Source: Rhineura floridana
Taxonomy: Eukaryota > Chordata > Lepidosauria > Squamata > Rhineuridae
Reading direction: 5' to 3'
Assembly: GCF_030035675.1 (NCBI RefSeq)
Contig: NC_084482.1
Coordinates: forward strand, 224,112,943-224,176,942
Length of the DNA stretch: 64,000 nucleotides
The stretch's first letter is position 1, and each line of letters starts with the position of its first letter. The notes under the pieces were generated by a model. The model made no database searches and was not told the origin of the DNA. It saw only the letters and a program-made list of their open reading frames with translations. The translations under genes and the position numbers were made by a program. Positions 33,151 through 45,095 of this stretch are shown here, in pieces.

Positions 33151-34312
33151 CTGACAGTTCACTCACAGTTTCCAAAACCTATTGCCAGCATTATGATCAG
33201 GAGAAGGGCCTACAGAGCTAATCCCATGCCTCCCAGCAGTGTTTTCTTTTAAATGTGATACACTGTCCACCCACCCCATCTGAAGGACCCAGGCAGGAAA
33301 AATAAACAGCGCAAGGGGGCACTCAAAAAAAGTCTCCATAAGTACAGTAGCTGGGCTCCAGAAGCACAAGATGGGAGCCTATGGAGGCTGATGCATAACA
33401 GCAAACAGGGCTCTGCCCAAACTTAGCCACCACCTCCTGCATTCTTACTTATAACCAGGAGTGGTACTGCCTGTCAACTTCCTCTTTCTCAATCTGTGTT
33501 CTACCTAACAGGGGGGAGTTTGGGTACAAAACTAGACTTAGATGCTTCTGACTCTGTTTGGAGCTCTCTGCCGTCTGTCCCAGAAGCCACCAGTGATGAT
33601 GGAAATGTGCCCATCTGCACTTCTTGCAAAACCAATGAAGAATCTTTTCATGGTTGCGTATATACAAATCCCAAGAAGACGGAAATGTAAAGGAAAAGGA
33701 TGAGCACGGAAGATAAGGAGTAGCTATGAGCAGAAGAGAGCGATTATTGTGAATGTATGAGCCACTGACTGCAAATAAAAACAATTGTTTTTATGGCAGG
33801 TTAAAGATCATGATCATCCAGCTCTTCAACAACAATAAGGTAGAAGACATGAACCTTGTTATAGATAAGACTGTAGGTCAGGAGTAGGAAACCTGTGACC
33901 TTGCAGCTTGCATCACTGCTAGTAAGCATGACTAATGGCCAGGTATGATGGAAGTTGCAGTTCAGCACCATTTGAAGGACCAAAGGTTCCCCATACCCAA
34001 TACTAGAAGGATCATCAAATGGAGAAAATGGGAGTCGTTCTATATCAGCCTTCCCCAACCTGGTGCTCTTCATATGTTTTTGAGCTACAACTTACATCAA
34101 GCCCAGGATGAAGGCTGCCTCAGATACACTTCCGGGGCCAGGAGAGTCTCATACAAATTCATTGACTTCGTTCGATGACTGAGAGGGAGTACTAACTGCA
34201 AATACCAAAACATTTGTTTTGGTCAATGTGTCCATTCATGGCAAGATGCTAGAATGACAAATATGAAAAAGGAACCAGAAGACCCTACAAAGGTTTTTCT
34301 GTTAAAACTCAC
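33151..34312. other. Duplicated intron sequence with MITE remnants
   Basis: 33157-33780 matches 38450-38520 plus 42200-42760, and 33800-34312 matches 43860-44400, so the copy-3 counterpart has been split by later insertions. Short frames here are not conserved between the copies. Confidence 0.55.
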
Positions 34313-34632
34313 CGGGCTTTTTGCGTTCTCCAAAGGGTGGCTTCCCGGCCGCAATCCAGATCAAATTTACTTCTTTATAGAAGGGAGGAGGGTGCTTGAC
34401 TCGGACTTGTCCGGTGGCCGCCTCTATGCCCTGATTGAAAAAGTCGATCTTCAGACGCTTCCATTTTGCGCGGAGTTGACACGTGGATCTAACGTACCCC
34501 ATGGCAAGCATATCATCCTGCAAGGCTCTCCAGTATTTCTCGTTAGTAGCTGTACTACTACTCATAAACACCTTGATGCCGGGGCTGCGTGCTATTATAG
34601 AGAGCATTTTTTGGGCTTCGTCTCTTGTCCAT
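34313..34632 (-). CDS. Myb/SANT-like DNA-binding exon, cassette 2
   Basis: 320 bases, with the same acceptor (TTATCATAG), donor (CCCG|GTGAGT) and phases as cassette 1, and an identical protein through the Trp-containing helices. I count four base differences and one 5-base indel over about 510 bases shared with 27628-28138. Fully open. It is followed in gene order by linker exon 2. Confidence 0.82.
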
Positions 34633-34809
34633 CTATGATAACATGCAAGAGTGAGACATTGCATTGACCATGTATATAATAAATTGACAAGACAAGCTAT
34701 GTCTGTAGCAAACTTAATTGGTTTGGGGAGTCTGGTAGGTTAACTTCTGTGCACTTCCCCCAGAAACCAAGACAGTATATATACTCTAGCACTGACCTAC
34801 ACCCTGTAT

Positions 34810-35242
34810 TGGAAAAAGGGTCTGTCAAATATATGCAATCCCCTAACTACCCCCTTTATGGTAGAATGAGTCAGACAGCATGACCTTGGCTGGCACACAT
34901 CTTAATCTTGGGTTTATGACCTAATAGGAGTGCTGTGCCAACCTGCAGTGAAGGAGCTCCCAATAACAGGTAGCTTATCAATATTGTTATGACTACAGAA
35001 GATGAAGTCACTGGGGGGTGTTGGACTGACATAGTAAACACCCAGCAAGTGCTACATGGCAGTACCAACTATTGGACAGGAGTCTCTGCCTGGTTAAAAG
35101 CACAGAGGCTCAGAGCAAGGGAACACAAGCCATTGGACATCAGATACTGAACACTGATAATGCAGTGTCCTGAAGGCTCCCTTCCCTGTATTAGGGGATG
35201 GGGCCTTCCCCAGTCATTGAATCAGGTTGTATGTTATCTGCT
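34810..35242. other. Intergenic, nothing recognised
   Basis: Homology to cassette 1 stops abruptly near 34810. No exon or named repeat in the remainder. Confidence 0.4.
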
Positions 35243-36540
35243 GTATGTTGTTGTTGTTATATGCCTTCAAGTTGATTACGACTTATGGCGATACTATGAA
35301 TCAGCGAACTCCAATAGCATGTTATAAATCACCCTGATCTTGCAAGTTCAGGTCCATGGCTTCCTTTATGGAATCAATCCATCTCTTGTTTGGTCTTCCT
35401 CTTTTTCGACTCCCTTATTTTGAGGCTGCTCTCGTTAGGCGGCATAGCTGATGATGCTGGAGGTGCTCCTTCAGATAGGCTGGGCCGAAACCGTGTAGGG
35501 ATTTAAAGGTCGAAACCAACAACTGGAATTGGGCCCAGAAATCAACTGGTAGCCAGTGCAACTCTCTGAGCACTGGAGTTACGTGATCTCGCCGGCGGCT
35601 GCCTTTAATCAGGCGAGCCGCCACATTCTGTACCAGTTGCAGCTTCCAGACCGTTTTCAAGGGTAACCCCACGTACAGCGCATTACAGTTGTCAAGGCGA
35701 GAGGAGACCAGGGCATGTACCACCGATGGGAGCAGATGATTGGGAAGGTAGGGGTGCAGCTTCCATATCAGATGGAGTTGATACAGTGCTGCCCGGCTTC
35801 CATGGACAGTTGGGAGTCAAGAATGACCCCAAGGCTGCGGACCTGGTCTTTTAGGGGCAGTTGTACCCCATTGAGCACCAGGTCCAAGTCCCCTAACCTT
35901 CCCTTGTCTCCCACGAACAGTACCTCGGTTTTGTCAGGGTTTAGCTTCAGTTTATTCCTTCCCATCCAGGCACTCACCGAGTCCAGGCACTTGGACAGGG
36001 TTTCTACAGCCAACCTCGGTGAAGATTTAAATGAGAGATAGAACTGTGTGTCATCTGCATATTGGTGACACTGCAGCCCAAATCTCCTGATGATTGCCCC
36101 CAGCGGCTTTGTATAGATGTTAAATGGCATCGGGGAGAGGATGGAGCCCTGCGGCACCCCACAGGTGAGAGGCCAAGGATCCGAAACCTCATCCCCCAAT
36201 GCCACTCTCTGGTACCTATCAGAGAGGAAGGAGCGGAACCACTGCAAAACAGTGCCCTCTATGCCTAACCTTATGGTTATGGTGACCCTATGAATCAGTG
36301 ACCTCCAATAGCATAAACCACCCTGTTCAGATCTTTTCAGCTCAGGTCTGTGGCTTCCTTGATGGAATCAATCCATCTCTTGTTTGGCCTTCCTCTTTTT
36401 CTACTCCCTTCTTCCCCCCCCCCAGCATTACTATCTTTTCTAATGAATTATATCTTTTCATTATGTCTCCAAAGTATGATAACCTCAGTTTCATCATTTT
36501 AGCTTCTAGTGATAGTTCTGGTTTAATTTGTACATCATAA
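35243..36540 (-). repeat. L2 LINE flanked by two Bov-B fragments
   Basis: Bov-B end pieces at 35243-35410 and 36275-36540 flank an L2 fragment at 35413-36268. The L2 piece encodes MQWFRSFLSDRYQRVALGD, CGVPQGSILSPM, HQYADDTQFYLSF (YADD kept) and LNPDKTEVLFVGD. It is a different L2 subfamily from the one at 25866. Confidence 0.88.
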
Positions 36541-37330
36541 CCCACCAAAACCATGTAAGAAGCCTTTGGCAACAGATTCCTCAAGCGTCCCTGGAAATAA
36601 GCAGGTTGCCCTGACCTGAATCTCTTGCCACATTCCAGACATGGTTTCTCTCCTGTGTGGGCTATTGCATGGATAGCACAGTGGGGAGGAGAGCCTGGCT
36701 GGGAGTCCAGAGTCTGTGAGTTCAAATCCCTGCTCCTGTCTCCTGGGTGTCAAGGGCCAGCTAAAGATCACCCCTACAGGGAGTGGCTCAGGGGTTACGT
36801 GCCCTGCCACCTGTGCGGCCTTGGGCAAGTTGCATAGTCCCAAGGAGCCCAGTTGCCCCCCAGCTGGCACTTGCAGACAAGGAAGGGGCCGGCTTGTGCA
36901 GCTGTGGCAACCTGAGCAGGCCCTAGCCAGCTGTGGAGGACTAGCCGCAGAGGGAGGCAATGGGAAAACCCCTCTGAATACCGCTTACCATGAAAACCCT
37001 ATTCATAGGGTCGCCATAAGTCAGGATCGACTTGAAGGCAGTCCATTTCCATTTAGGTGTTGATTTAGAAAGCAAACCTTTTTCCACATGCAGGGCACTC
37101 TTTTCTTCCCTCTCTCCTATGAGTTTTCTGGGCTTGTAACTGGGCTGGGATTTCATGAAAGTCACTATCCAGACAAGCAATGGAGTTGTTATTCCTCTTG
37201 CTTATATCTTGTTCCTGCTTCTCCATCCCATCTTGATTCCAGACATCCTCTTCCATGCCTGGGCACTCACTGGGTCCCCCAAATACTGGATGTGGCTTGC
37301 TTTCGTTGTCTGTCTCCCACACATCCCCTC
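36541..37330 (-). pseudogene. Zinc-finger exon, cassette 2, split by a SINE
   Basis: Acceptor TTTGTTTCAG then GGDVWETDNESKPHPVF, an acidic linker (MEEDVWNQDGMEKQEQD) and REGRKECPACGKRFAF. A long-form SINE (36668-37052) then interrupts it. The exon resumes with HTGEKPCLECGKRFRSGQP. Only one or two partial fingers remain. Confidence 0.8.
36668..37052 (+). repeat. Long-form Sauria-type SINE inside a zinc-finger exon
   Basis: Head TAGCACAGTGGGGAGGAGAG, body, and tail GGATCGACTTGAAGGCAGTC. Inserted antisense to the host exon; a clear target duplication is not visible. Confidence 0.88.
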
Positions 37331-37726
37331 CTGAAACAAAGAGAGAAAGTAAGCATTACTATTATTTACTTAATTGCTATGTGCTATATCAGCTGTGTAG
37401 TCATTTCTATACTGCTTTATCTTTAAGTGGTGTACAGAAGATAAAACAGCGAATATTATAAAAACATACAATAAAACCACAATACAAACGCATACATAAT
37501 ACAAATCAACAAGTAAATATTAAAACACTTCTCCACTCAACATCTCTCAAACCTCCTGGTTCTCACTCAGGGTTCCACACACACAAATCACCCCCAAAGT
37601 CTCACAAGCTTCCCAAAAATGGTGAACAGAAGGATGCGGGGGCAGCTGGAAGATTTGTTGCAAGATTTTATATGGAAGTGCAGTCTATAAATATTTTCAT
37701 TAAACAAACTGCTTGAGATCAAGTAC

Positions 37727-37906
37727 CTAAAGCGGCGATTTCCCCACTATCAACCAGCTCAGGCCCTACAATCGGCAAGGGGGCCCCTGTTGGCAGTGCT
37801 GCTTCCGGCTGCTGCCCGAAGGATGTTGGCCTGTAACAGGGCATTCTTGGTGACGGCTCCCCATTTGTGGAATTGCTTTCATTGTCTGTCTCCCAAACGT
37901 CCACCA
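37727..37906 (-). CDS. Linker exon, cassette 3
   Basis: 180 bases, phase 1 to 1, fully open: VVDVWETDNESNSTNGE, then FGQQPEAALPTGAPLPIV, ending LVDSGEIAALG. The acceptor CTCAATTTCAG and donor GTACTT are intact. It is the best-preserved match to the zinc-finger exon start (DVWETDNES). Confidence 0.75.
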
Positions 37907-39039
37907 CTGAAATTGAGAGAGAAACCAACGTGAGTCAGATAAAAAAAAAAGGGGGCTGTGAAATTTGGGAACAAAACAAATCAATTTCTATGGAGAATGC
38001 CAGAACACAAAAGCTGCCTCCAAGTGCGCATGCCTTCAAAATCTTGCTGGGAAGGCCAATCCTTCCAAATGTTAGACTCTCCTGATTAACTTACAGTTCC
38101 ATATAGAATTACATTGAGAATACTGTTTAGACAGGATAGCCGCTAGCTAGGAGTGAATCTGGCGATAACTGATAGAGCTCTTAAAACTAATAGCATGAAG
38201 CCAATGAGTCTCTCCCCTGGCCCTGATCCAGCCACCAACTCAGCTGATTGGCTCTCCTCTCTGTGCTTTCTTCTTCCCAGGCCAGCGGGAGACTATGGGG
38301 CTGTGCAATTAATGCAAACGTTGCACGGCTGCTCTGCCAGGAAATGTTTAACCCACGTACTTCCCCTTTGCCTCTCTAGATGCTTTTGTCCCCTGCCGAC
38401 CCCCCTCCTCGCAGTGCCATTTTAATTCATGGCTCGATCAGGAAGGAGGCCACTCAGTTTCCAAAACTTGTCTCCAGAACGTTGATCAGGAGCAGGGTCT
38501 GCAGAGCGAATTAGACGGTTGGACTCACTGTGATAAGCTCATTTTCTGCAGAGGATGTAGCGGGTTCGCTCCACTAGGCAGGATTATGTAAACGGAGGAC
38601 AACCCAAGTGGATGGGAAGCCCACTCTCAGTTCACAAGTGCCACAGCTTAACAGAATAGTACCCAAGAATGCGAAGGCAACAATAAAAACAGTAGACATA
38701 GAAACAAAAGCATAGAGGAAGTACAAATAAGCTGCAGATGCCCTCCACTCCGGCCTTCAACTGGCTAGTTGCACAGTACTAAAAGCAGCATCCCCTGCAG
38801 AAGTTGAACTTATCACAGGAAGGCCCAAATTCTCTGCAGTGGAGGGGATCCTCAGATGGAATATACCAAAGTGATTCCCGTCAGGTGGGCACACTGGAGC
38901 CTCAACAGATGCGTACGTAGTTAGCTCGCAGTGCCTCATAAAGGTTTGATGTTGGAGATATAGGGTTGTATTCACCTAAGCCCTATCCCAAGTAATCCAT
39001 TAAAATCAATGAACCTAAGTTAGAAATGTCTATTACTTT
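37907..39039. other. Duplicated intron, then unrecognised insertion
   Basis: Homology with cassette 2 runs to about 38520. The text from there to about 38970 has no counterpart and no recognised domain. Confidence 0.4.
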
Positions 39040-39745
39040 ATTTATTTATTTTATCACATTTATATACTGCCCCATAGCCAAAGCTCTCTGGGCGGTTCAC
39101 AAAAATTAAAAACAGACTGAACATTAAAACAAATATTTATTTTATTTATTTTAATATTTTTATTTATTTATTAAATTTATATCCTGCCTTTCCTCCCAGA
39201 AGGAGCCCAGGGTGGCAAACAAAATACTAAAAACACTCTAGAATCATAGAACAGTAGACTTGGAAGGGGCCTAAAAGGCCATCAAGTCCAACCCCTAGCT
39301 CAATGAAGGAATCGAAATCAAAGCATTTTAGCTTCTAGTGATATGGTTTAATTTGTTCTAACACCCAATTATTTGTCTTTTTCGCAGTCCATGGTATCTG
39401 CAAAGCTCTCCTCCAACACCACATTTCAAATGAGCTGATTTTTCTCTTATCCGCCTTTTTCACTGTCCAACTTTCATATCCATACATAGAGATCGGGAAT
39501 ACCATGGTCTGAATGATCCTGACTTTCGTGTTCAGTGAACATTTTTGCATTTGAGGACCTTTTCTAGTTCTCTCACAGCTGCCCTCCCCAGTCCTAGCCT
39601 TCTTCTTCTTTCTTGACTATTGTCTCCATTTTGGTTAACGACTGCGCCAAAGTATTGATAATCCTTGACAAGTTCAATGTCCTCGTTGTCAACTTTAAAG
39701 TTACATAACATTACATAAATAAAGCCGTATGAACAGAATATCCGT
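39040..39745 (-). repeat. LINE 3' ends, CR1 tip and Bov-B fragment
   Basis: Two LINE 3' UTR ends (39040-39240), a CR1 tip (ATAGAACAGTAGACTTGGAA, to about 39328) and a Bov-B piece (39330-39745) encoding ISMYGYESWTVKKADKRK and VDNEDIELVKDYQYFG. Confidence 0.8.
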
Positions 39746-40889
39746 CTTATGATATGTGTAGTAATTCCATTCACTTTAAAATTTTAGCTGTTTAGGTCAA
39801 ACTGGCATTCTGTTGCGCTTAGAATGCTTCCAACTATTGATATTACAGCCACACTCACACAGTTCCGGAAAACCCTTTTGAAATCTCCATGAACTCCTGA
39901 GGTAATATTTATATATTAAAGCATGCCTTCTAGAGGAGCCAACAGGCTCTCTTGCTGTTGCCCTTGGAAATGGTCCCCCTGCCCTTCAGGGCCATGGAGA
40001 CAGAGCTCTCTAAAGAGAAGCATTCTGATCCTACTGATCTAGTGGATTCAGGGGGGGAAAGAGCGGGAAAATCTTCAGCTAGAGAACTCCCTCGCCTCTG
40101 CCCAGAAAACGAACTGCCTTTGTCAGCTGCTGAAGGAGAAGGAGCCTAACTTCTCCACGGAGATCGTCCTGAAACTCTTCCTCACTGGACATCTCTCCAC
40201 TTTTGTTTCTGAGGGGAGATAGATCTGACACGTTTAACCTCCGTGTTGACACAATTTGAGGGGATCTCCTTGTATGGCCCATGACCTCCGGCCACTTTGC
40301 AGCTTTGACAGTACATAAGGGCTAACCCCCCCATACACAAAAAACTCCTTTCAAACTGAACATCCACTGGGCTCCGCTTTCATTTCACACTTCAGTTGAA
40401 CCAATGGTGTAACAAAATGGCCACCCTGCTAGTTAGGCTGTTTCTGTGATGCTTCTACAGAAGAGTCAGCCTGCTGGCAGGGGAAACAGCAGAGCCTGGG
40501 ATTTCCTTCTTGTCAGAACTGCCCTCACAGATAAGCCCTTTTTAGCAGACAGATTGAGCTAGTTTCTCTACTATGCTGGTGAACTGGCCTTTCAGGAAGG
40601 GGCCTGGGATGACATCACATGTCAGAGCCAGAGCTGAGGAGGCAAAGGAAATTTCCCGCCGTTTTGCCTCACGGAGCTGGTGGCTAAATAAAGTCATTTT
40701 TTCTTCTTAGGGGAGGCAATGAGGCTTCCTACCCTTTTCTGGGCTGTGCCTCAGAGAAAAGTAAGCATCTGGTGCTGGTCCTAGCCGAGGACCCTGGTCA
40801 TGACCTTATGAATCCAGCAGCAGAATTTGGTCTTTAGGCCTGTGCCGTCATGACTGGGGACAGTGGGGACTCCAGCTGATCGAGGCCAC
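39746..40889. other. Unexplained 1.1-kb block
   Basis: Higher GC than its surroundings and no repeat I can name. It has an open plus-strand frame at 39952-40149 (METELSKEKHSDPTDLVD) and a minus-strand one at 40079-40282 (GEMSSEEEFQDDLRGEV), neither with a known domain. A TAAATAAAGTC at about 40685 could be a poly(A) signal. Confidence 0.35.
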
Positions 40890-41170
40890 CAGGGCTGTGG
40901 AGTCGGAGTCGTGGAGTCGGAGTGGGGAGCAATTTTGGGTGGAGTCGGAGTTGGAGTGGGGAGCAATTTTGGGTGGAGTCGGAGTCGGTAGAAATGTACC
41001 GTCTCTGACTTCCAAATACATTTTGATTGACAAGAAGCAATTTTGGGTGGAGTCAGAGTGTAGAAAAATAGAGGAGTTGGACTCAAGAGTCGGAGTTGGA
41101 GTCAGACAGTGGAAAAATAGAGGAGCCGGTGTCGGAGTCGAAGGTTTGGTGTACCGACTCCACAGCCCTG
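40890..41170. mobile_element. Non-autonomous hAT element built of GGAGTC repeats
   Basis: Starts CAGGGCTGTGGAGTCGG and ends CCGACTCCACAGCCCTG (17-base terminal inverted repeats). It is flanked by identical GAGGCCAC octamers (40882-40889, 41171-41178), the 8-bp duplication typical of hAT. The interior alternates GGAGTCGGAGT units with GGGGAGCAATTTTGGGT. Confidence 0.88.
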
Positions 41171-41328
41171 GAGGCCACCCACCATTTCCTTCACATTTGC
41201 TTCTGCTGCCTTGGCCTTTGGTACAACACTGTTCATCAACATTAGGTCTCGAGATGTTGTTGGAATACAACTTCCATCATCCTTGGCTGTTGGCTAAGTT
41301 GGCTGGGATTGATGGGAGTTAGGTCCCC

Positions 41329-41640
41329 AGATTTATTTATTTATTTTATTTGTATCCCGCCCTTCCTCCCAGCAGGAGCCCAGGGCGGCAAACAAAGCGC
41401 TAAAAACACTATAAAAACATCATAAAAACAGATCTTAAAATACATTAAAACAAAACAGTGTTAAAAACATTACAAAAAAAACTTTAAAAAAGGGTTAAAA
41501 CATTATTAAAAAACATATTGAGCAATTCTAACACAGACACAGACTGAGATAGGTCTCAACCGAAAAGGCTTGTTGAAAGGGGAAAGTGTTCAAAAGGCGC
41601 CGAAAAGATAGCAGAGATGGCGCCTGCCTAATATTCAGAT
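41329..41640 (-). repeat. L2 LINE 3' end
   Basis: TATTTATTTTATTTGTATCC tail, A-rich 3' UTR, and the last ORF2 residues (SFRRLLNTFPFQQAF). Confidence 0.75.
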
Positions 41641-42764
41641 GTTGCTGGACTACAAGGCTGGAGTATGTTGCTCTACGATACTCGTACAAGGCGGACATGC
41701 GTCTGCTTGCAATGGCTGCCCAGCCACCATCATCCAACCATTTCTCCTGGGACTTGGCCCAGTCCCCATGGCTCTGGGGAGACACTCACACCACTGAAAC
41801 CGGAGTGGGTGCACCCCGGGCTCTGCATCTCCATCCTGGTAATTCAAAGTCTGGTGGGGTTGCTGATCCTCACCAGCTCATCCACTACTTGGGTTTGCCT
41901 GTCCCTGGCAGAAACTAACTTTCCTGAGGAGGCAGACACGCCACCATGGGCAAACTGGACTCCCTTTGCCTCCGCAGAAAAGTCCATTGACAGGATACGA
42001 CTGCACATTCTCCTTTCACAATGGAGGCAAAATCCATCACAGACAGAACTGAGAGCCCTCCCACTAGAGAGGGTCACCAACTTCCATAATCCTGCCAAGT
42101 GACGTATGTGTGAGGGATAACCCATCCAAGGATCCTCTCCTCAACTGCAGGAAAATCCAGGGATACCAAGAAGCCTTCAGCCCCCCACAGCTTTCTTTTA
42201 GATGCTATCCACGGCCTTCGCACCCTATTTGAAGGAAGCAGGCAAGAGAAATAAATAGCGAAAGGTGGCATTCAAAAAAGGCTCCAAATGTTCAGTTTAG
42301 CCAAGCTCCAGAAGCACAAGATGGTGAGCAATGGAGGACATGGCATAAGAGCAAACAGGGCTCTACCCCAACTTAGCCAGACCCCATTTGCTTGCCTTTT
42401 TACTTATAACCCATCCAAAGGTGGCACTGCCTGTCAACTTTCTCCTCCTCAATCTCCTCCCCAATCTAAGTGCCGCCCTCGTACAACTCAGAAGGAAGGA
42501 GGAAGGGGTCTAGACTATCACTAGTTGGATCTGGTTCCACCTACAGTGTTGAGCTACCTGCCTTCTGCCCCATCAGTCTCAGTGGGCACCAGCCACCACA
42601 GGCGGTGGAAGCGTCCCCATCTCCGCTTCTTGCAGACCCAGTGAAGAGTAAAACAAAGAGCCTTTTCCACAGCTGCATATATAAAACCCAAGAAGACTGA
42701 CATTCAAAGGAAGCGGGCAGAAGAGAGTGATTACTGTGAACGTGTGAATCCCCTACCATGTAAA

Positions 42765-42765
<1 letters not shown>
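41641..42765. other. Intergenic insertion, then duplicated intron
   Basis: 41641-42190 is unrecognised. 42200-42760 matches 33230-33770. Open frames here have no domain and are not conserved in the copy. Confidence 0.4.
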
Positions 42766-42797
<32 letters not shown>

Positions 42798-43862
42798 CAC
42801 TTGTATATCGCCCCATAGCCGAAGCGCTCTGGGCAGTTTACAGCAATCAAAAACATTAAAACAAATATACAATTTAAAACACATATTTTTAAAACAATTT
42901 AAAACACAATTTTAAAATTTGAAACAATATAAAAACAATTTGAAACACATGCTAAAATGCCTGGGAGAAGAGGAAAGTCTTGACCTGGGCCCGAAAAGAT
43001 AACAGGGTTGGCACCAGGCACATCTCATCAGGAAGATCATTCCATAATTTGGGGGATAGCACTGAGAAGGCCCTCTCCCTTGTTGCCACCCTACGAGCTT
43101 CCCTTGGAGTAGGCACCCGGAGGAGGGCCTTTGATCTTGAACATAGTGTATGGGTGGGTTCATATCAGGAGAGGCGTTCCATCAGGTATTGTGGTCCCAA
43201 GCCATGTAAGGCTTTATAGGTTAAAGCCAGCACCTTGAATTGAGCTCGGAAACATACAGGCAGCCAATGCAAGTGGGTCAGAATCGGTTTTATATGTTCG
43301 GACCGTCTGGTCCCTGTTACCAATCTGGCCGCTGCATTTTGCACAAGCTGCAGTTTCTGAACCATCTTCAAAGGCAGCCCCACGTAGAGTGCATTGCAGT
43401 AATCTAATTTGGAGGTTACCAGAGCATGGACAACTGAAGCCAGGTTTTCCCTGTCCAGATAGGGACGTAGTTGGGCCACCAACCAAAGTTGGTAGAAGGC
43501 ACTCTGTGCCACTGAGGTTACCTAAGCCTCAAGTGACAGAGATGGTTCTAGAGAACCCCCAAGCTACGAACCTGCTCCTTCAGGGGGAGTGCAACCCCAT
43601 CCAGGACAGGTTGGACATCCACCATCTGGTCAGAAGAACCACCCACTAGCAACATCTCAGTCTTGTCTGGATTGAGCCTCAGTTTATTAGCCCTCATCCA
43701 GTCCATTGTCGCAGCCAGGCACCGGTTCAGCACATTGACAGCCTCACCTGAAGAAGATGAAAAGGAGAAATAGAGCTGCGTGTCATCAGCATACTGATGG
43801 CAATGCACTCCAAAGCTCTGGATGACCGCACCCAACGGTTTCACATAGATGTTGAACAGCAT
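42766..43862 (-). repeat. L2 LINE, 3' third
   Basis: A (TTGA)n tail at 42764-42797, the 3' UTR, then minus-strand ORF2 pieces YLMERLS, LDYCNALYVGL and LNPDKTEMLLVGG, and HQYADDTQLYFSF (YADD) near 43800. Broken by several shifts. Confidence 0.88.
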
Positions 43863-43951
43863 ACAATTTTAAGGGCAAATTAATAAACACCATGAAGCCC
43901 CTTGACAACAGTGAGGCAGACATGGATCTTGTTACGAATATTAATATAGAT

Positions 43952-44073
43952 CAGGAGTGGGAAACCTTTACCCTTCCAGATGTTAGCCCTGCTTGCTTAG
44001 GGCTGATGGGACCCAGGTGTGGTGGAAGTTGTAGTTCAGCAACATCTGCAGCGCCAGAGATTCCCCACTCCTG
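43952..44073. mobile_element. hAT-like MITE older than the cassette duplication
   Basis: CAGGAGTGGGAAACC and GATTCCCCACTCCTG ends; flanks ATATAGAT and ATATACAT form a 7-of-8 target duplication. Diverged counterparts sit at the same place in cassettes 2 (about 33889) and 1 (about 25550), so it was present before the duplications. Confidence 0.75.
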
Positions 44074-44402
44074 ATATACATTAATCATCATATGGAGAAA
44101 GTGATGGTCTTTCTGGTCTTTTCAGTATCAGCCTTCCCCAATCTGCTGTCCTCCAAATGGGGGTTCCCTCGTATCAACTCCAGGACCCAGGATGTCAAAG
44201 GCTGCCTTAGATATACCACATGGGCCATGAGAGTCTTCTACGACTTCATCTGCTGGATTGGATGACAGATAGTGTAGTAACTGTAAATGGCAAAACATTT
44301 ACATTGTTCGACATGTCCATTCAAGGCAAGATGCTAGAATGACAAATATGAAAAAGGAACCAGAAGACCCTACAAATAGGCAAATTTTTGTTTAAAACTC
44401 AC

Positions 44403-44722
44403 CTGGCTTTTTGCGTTCTCCAAAGGGCGGCTTCCCAGCTGCAATCCAGATCAAATTTACTTCTTTATAGAAGGGCGGGGGGTGCTTGACTCGGACTTGT
44501 CCGGTGGCCACCTCTATGCCCTGATTGAAAAAGTCGATCTTCAGACGCTTCCATTTTGCACGGAGTTGACACGTGGATCTAATGTATCCCTCGGCAAGCA
44601 TATCATCCTGCAAGGCTCTCCAGTATTTCTCATTAGTAGCTGAACTACTGCTCAGAAACACCTTGATGCCGGGGCTGTGTGCTATTATAGAGAGCATTTT
44701 TTGGGTTTCTTCTCTTGTCCAT
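44403..44722 (-). CDS. Myb/SANT-like DNA-binding exon, cassette 3
   Basis: 320 bases with the same acceptor, donor (AAGCCAG|GTGAGT) and phases as cassettes 1 and 2. Open throughout: WTREETQKMLSIIAHSPGIK, NEKYWRALQDDMLAEGYI, STCQLRAKWKRLKIDFFNQG, PFYKEVNLIWIA. About nine residue changes from cassettes 1/2, nearly all conservative and mostly outside the recognition helix, which suggests selection to keep the fold. The upstream ATG present in cassettes 1 and 2 is ATA here, so use depends on splicing from an upstream phase-2 exon that I did not find. Confidence 0.8.
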
Positions 44723-44969
44723 CTATGATAACATGCAAGAGTGAGACATTGTATTGATCAACATGACAAATGCTCTTTCTCTCTCCCATAGAACTACGTG
44801 GTTTAAGGTTTGTTAACCTTTGTGCGCTCCCTCAGAAACTAACTGATATACTCTATACTCTAGCACGGCCCTATGGCCCTCCTTGATCCCCAACATCACC
44901 AGGTAGGGCTGAGGCAGACCCTGCCTCAGACCATTGAGGACCACCATCAATCAGGGCAGAGAAGATGTG

Positions 44970-45095
44970 GCTAAACCTGTTGCCTCCAGCTGATGTTGGG
45001 ACAGCAGTTCCCATCAGCCCCAGCCAGCATAGTCAATCATCAGGAACAATGGGAGTTGTAGTCTAACAACATCTGGAGGGCCAGAGAGTTAGCCA
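44970..45095. repeat. hAT-like MITE copy
   Basis: CCATCAGCCCCAGCCAGCAT and GGGAGTTGTAGTCTAACAAC arms; same family as 2620-2757, diverged. Confidence 0.65.

Noticed and set aside
33496-33690. Open plus-strand frame with an acceptor-like CTAACAG as a possible exon
   Set aside because: The duplicated copy at 42540-42705 does not keep the frame or the residues.
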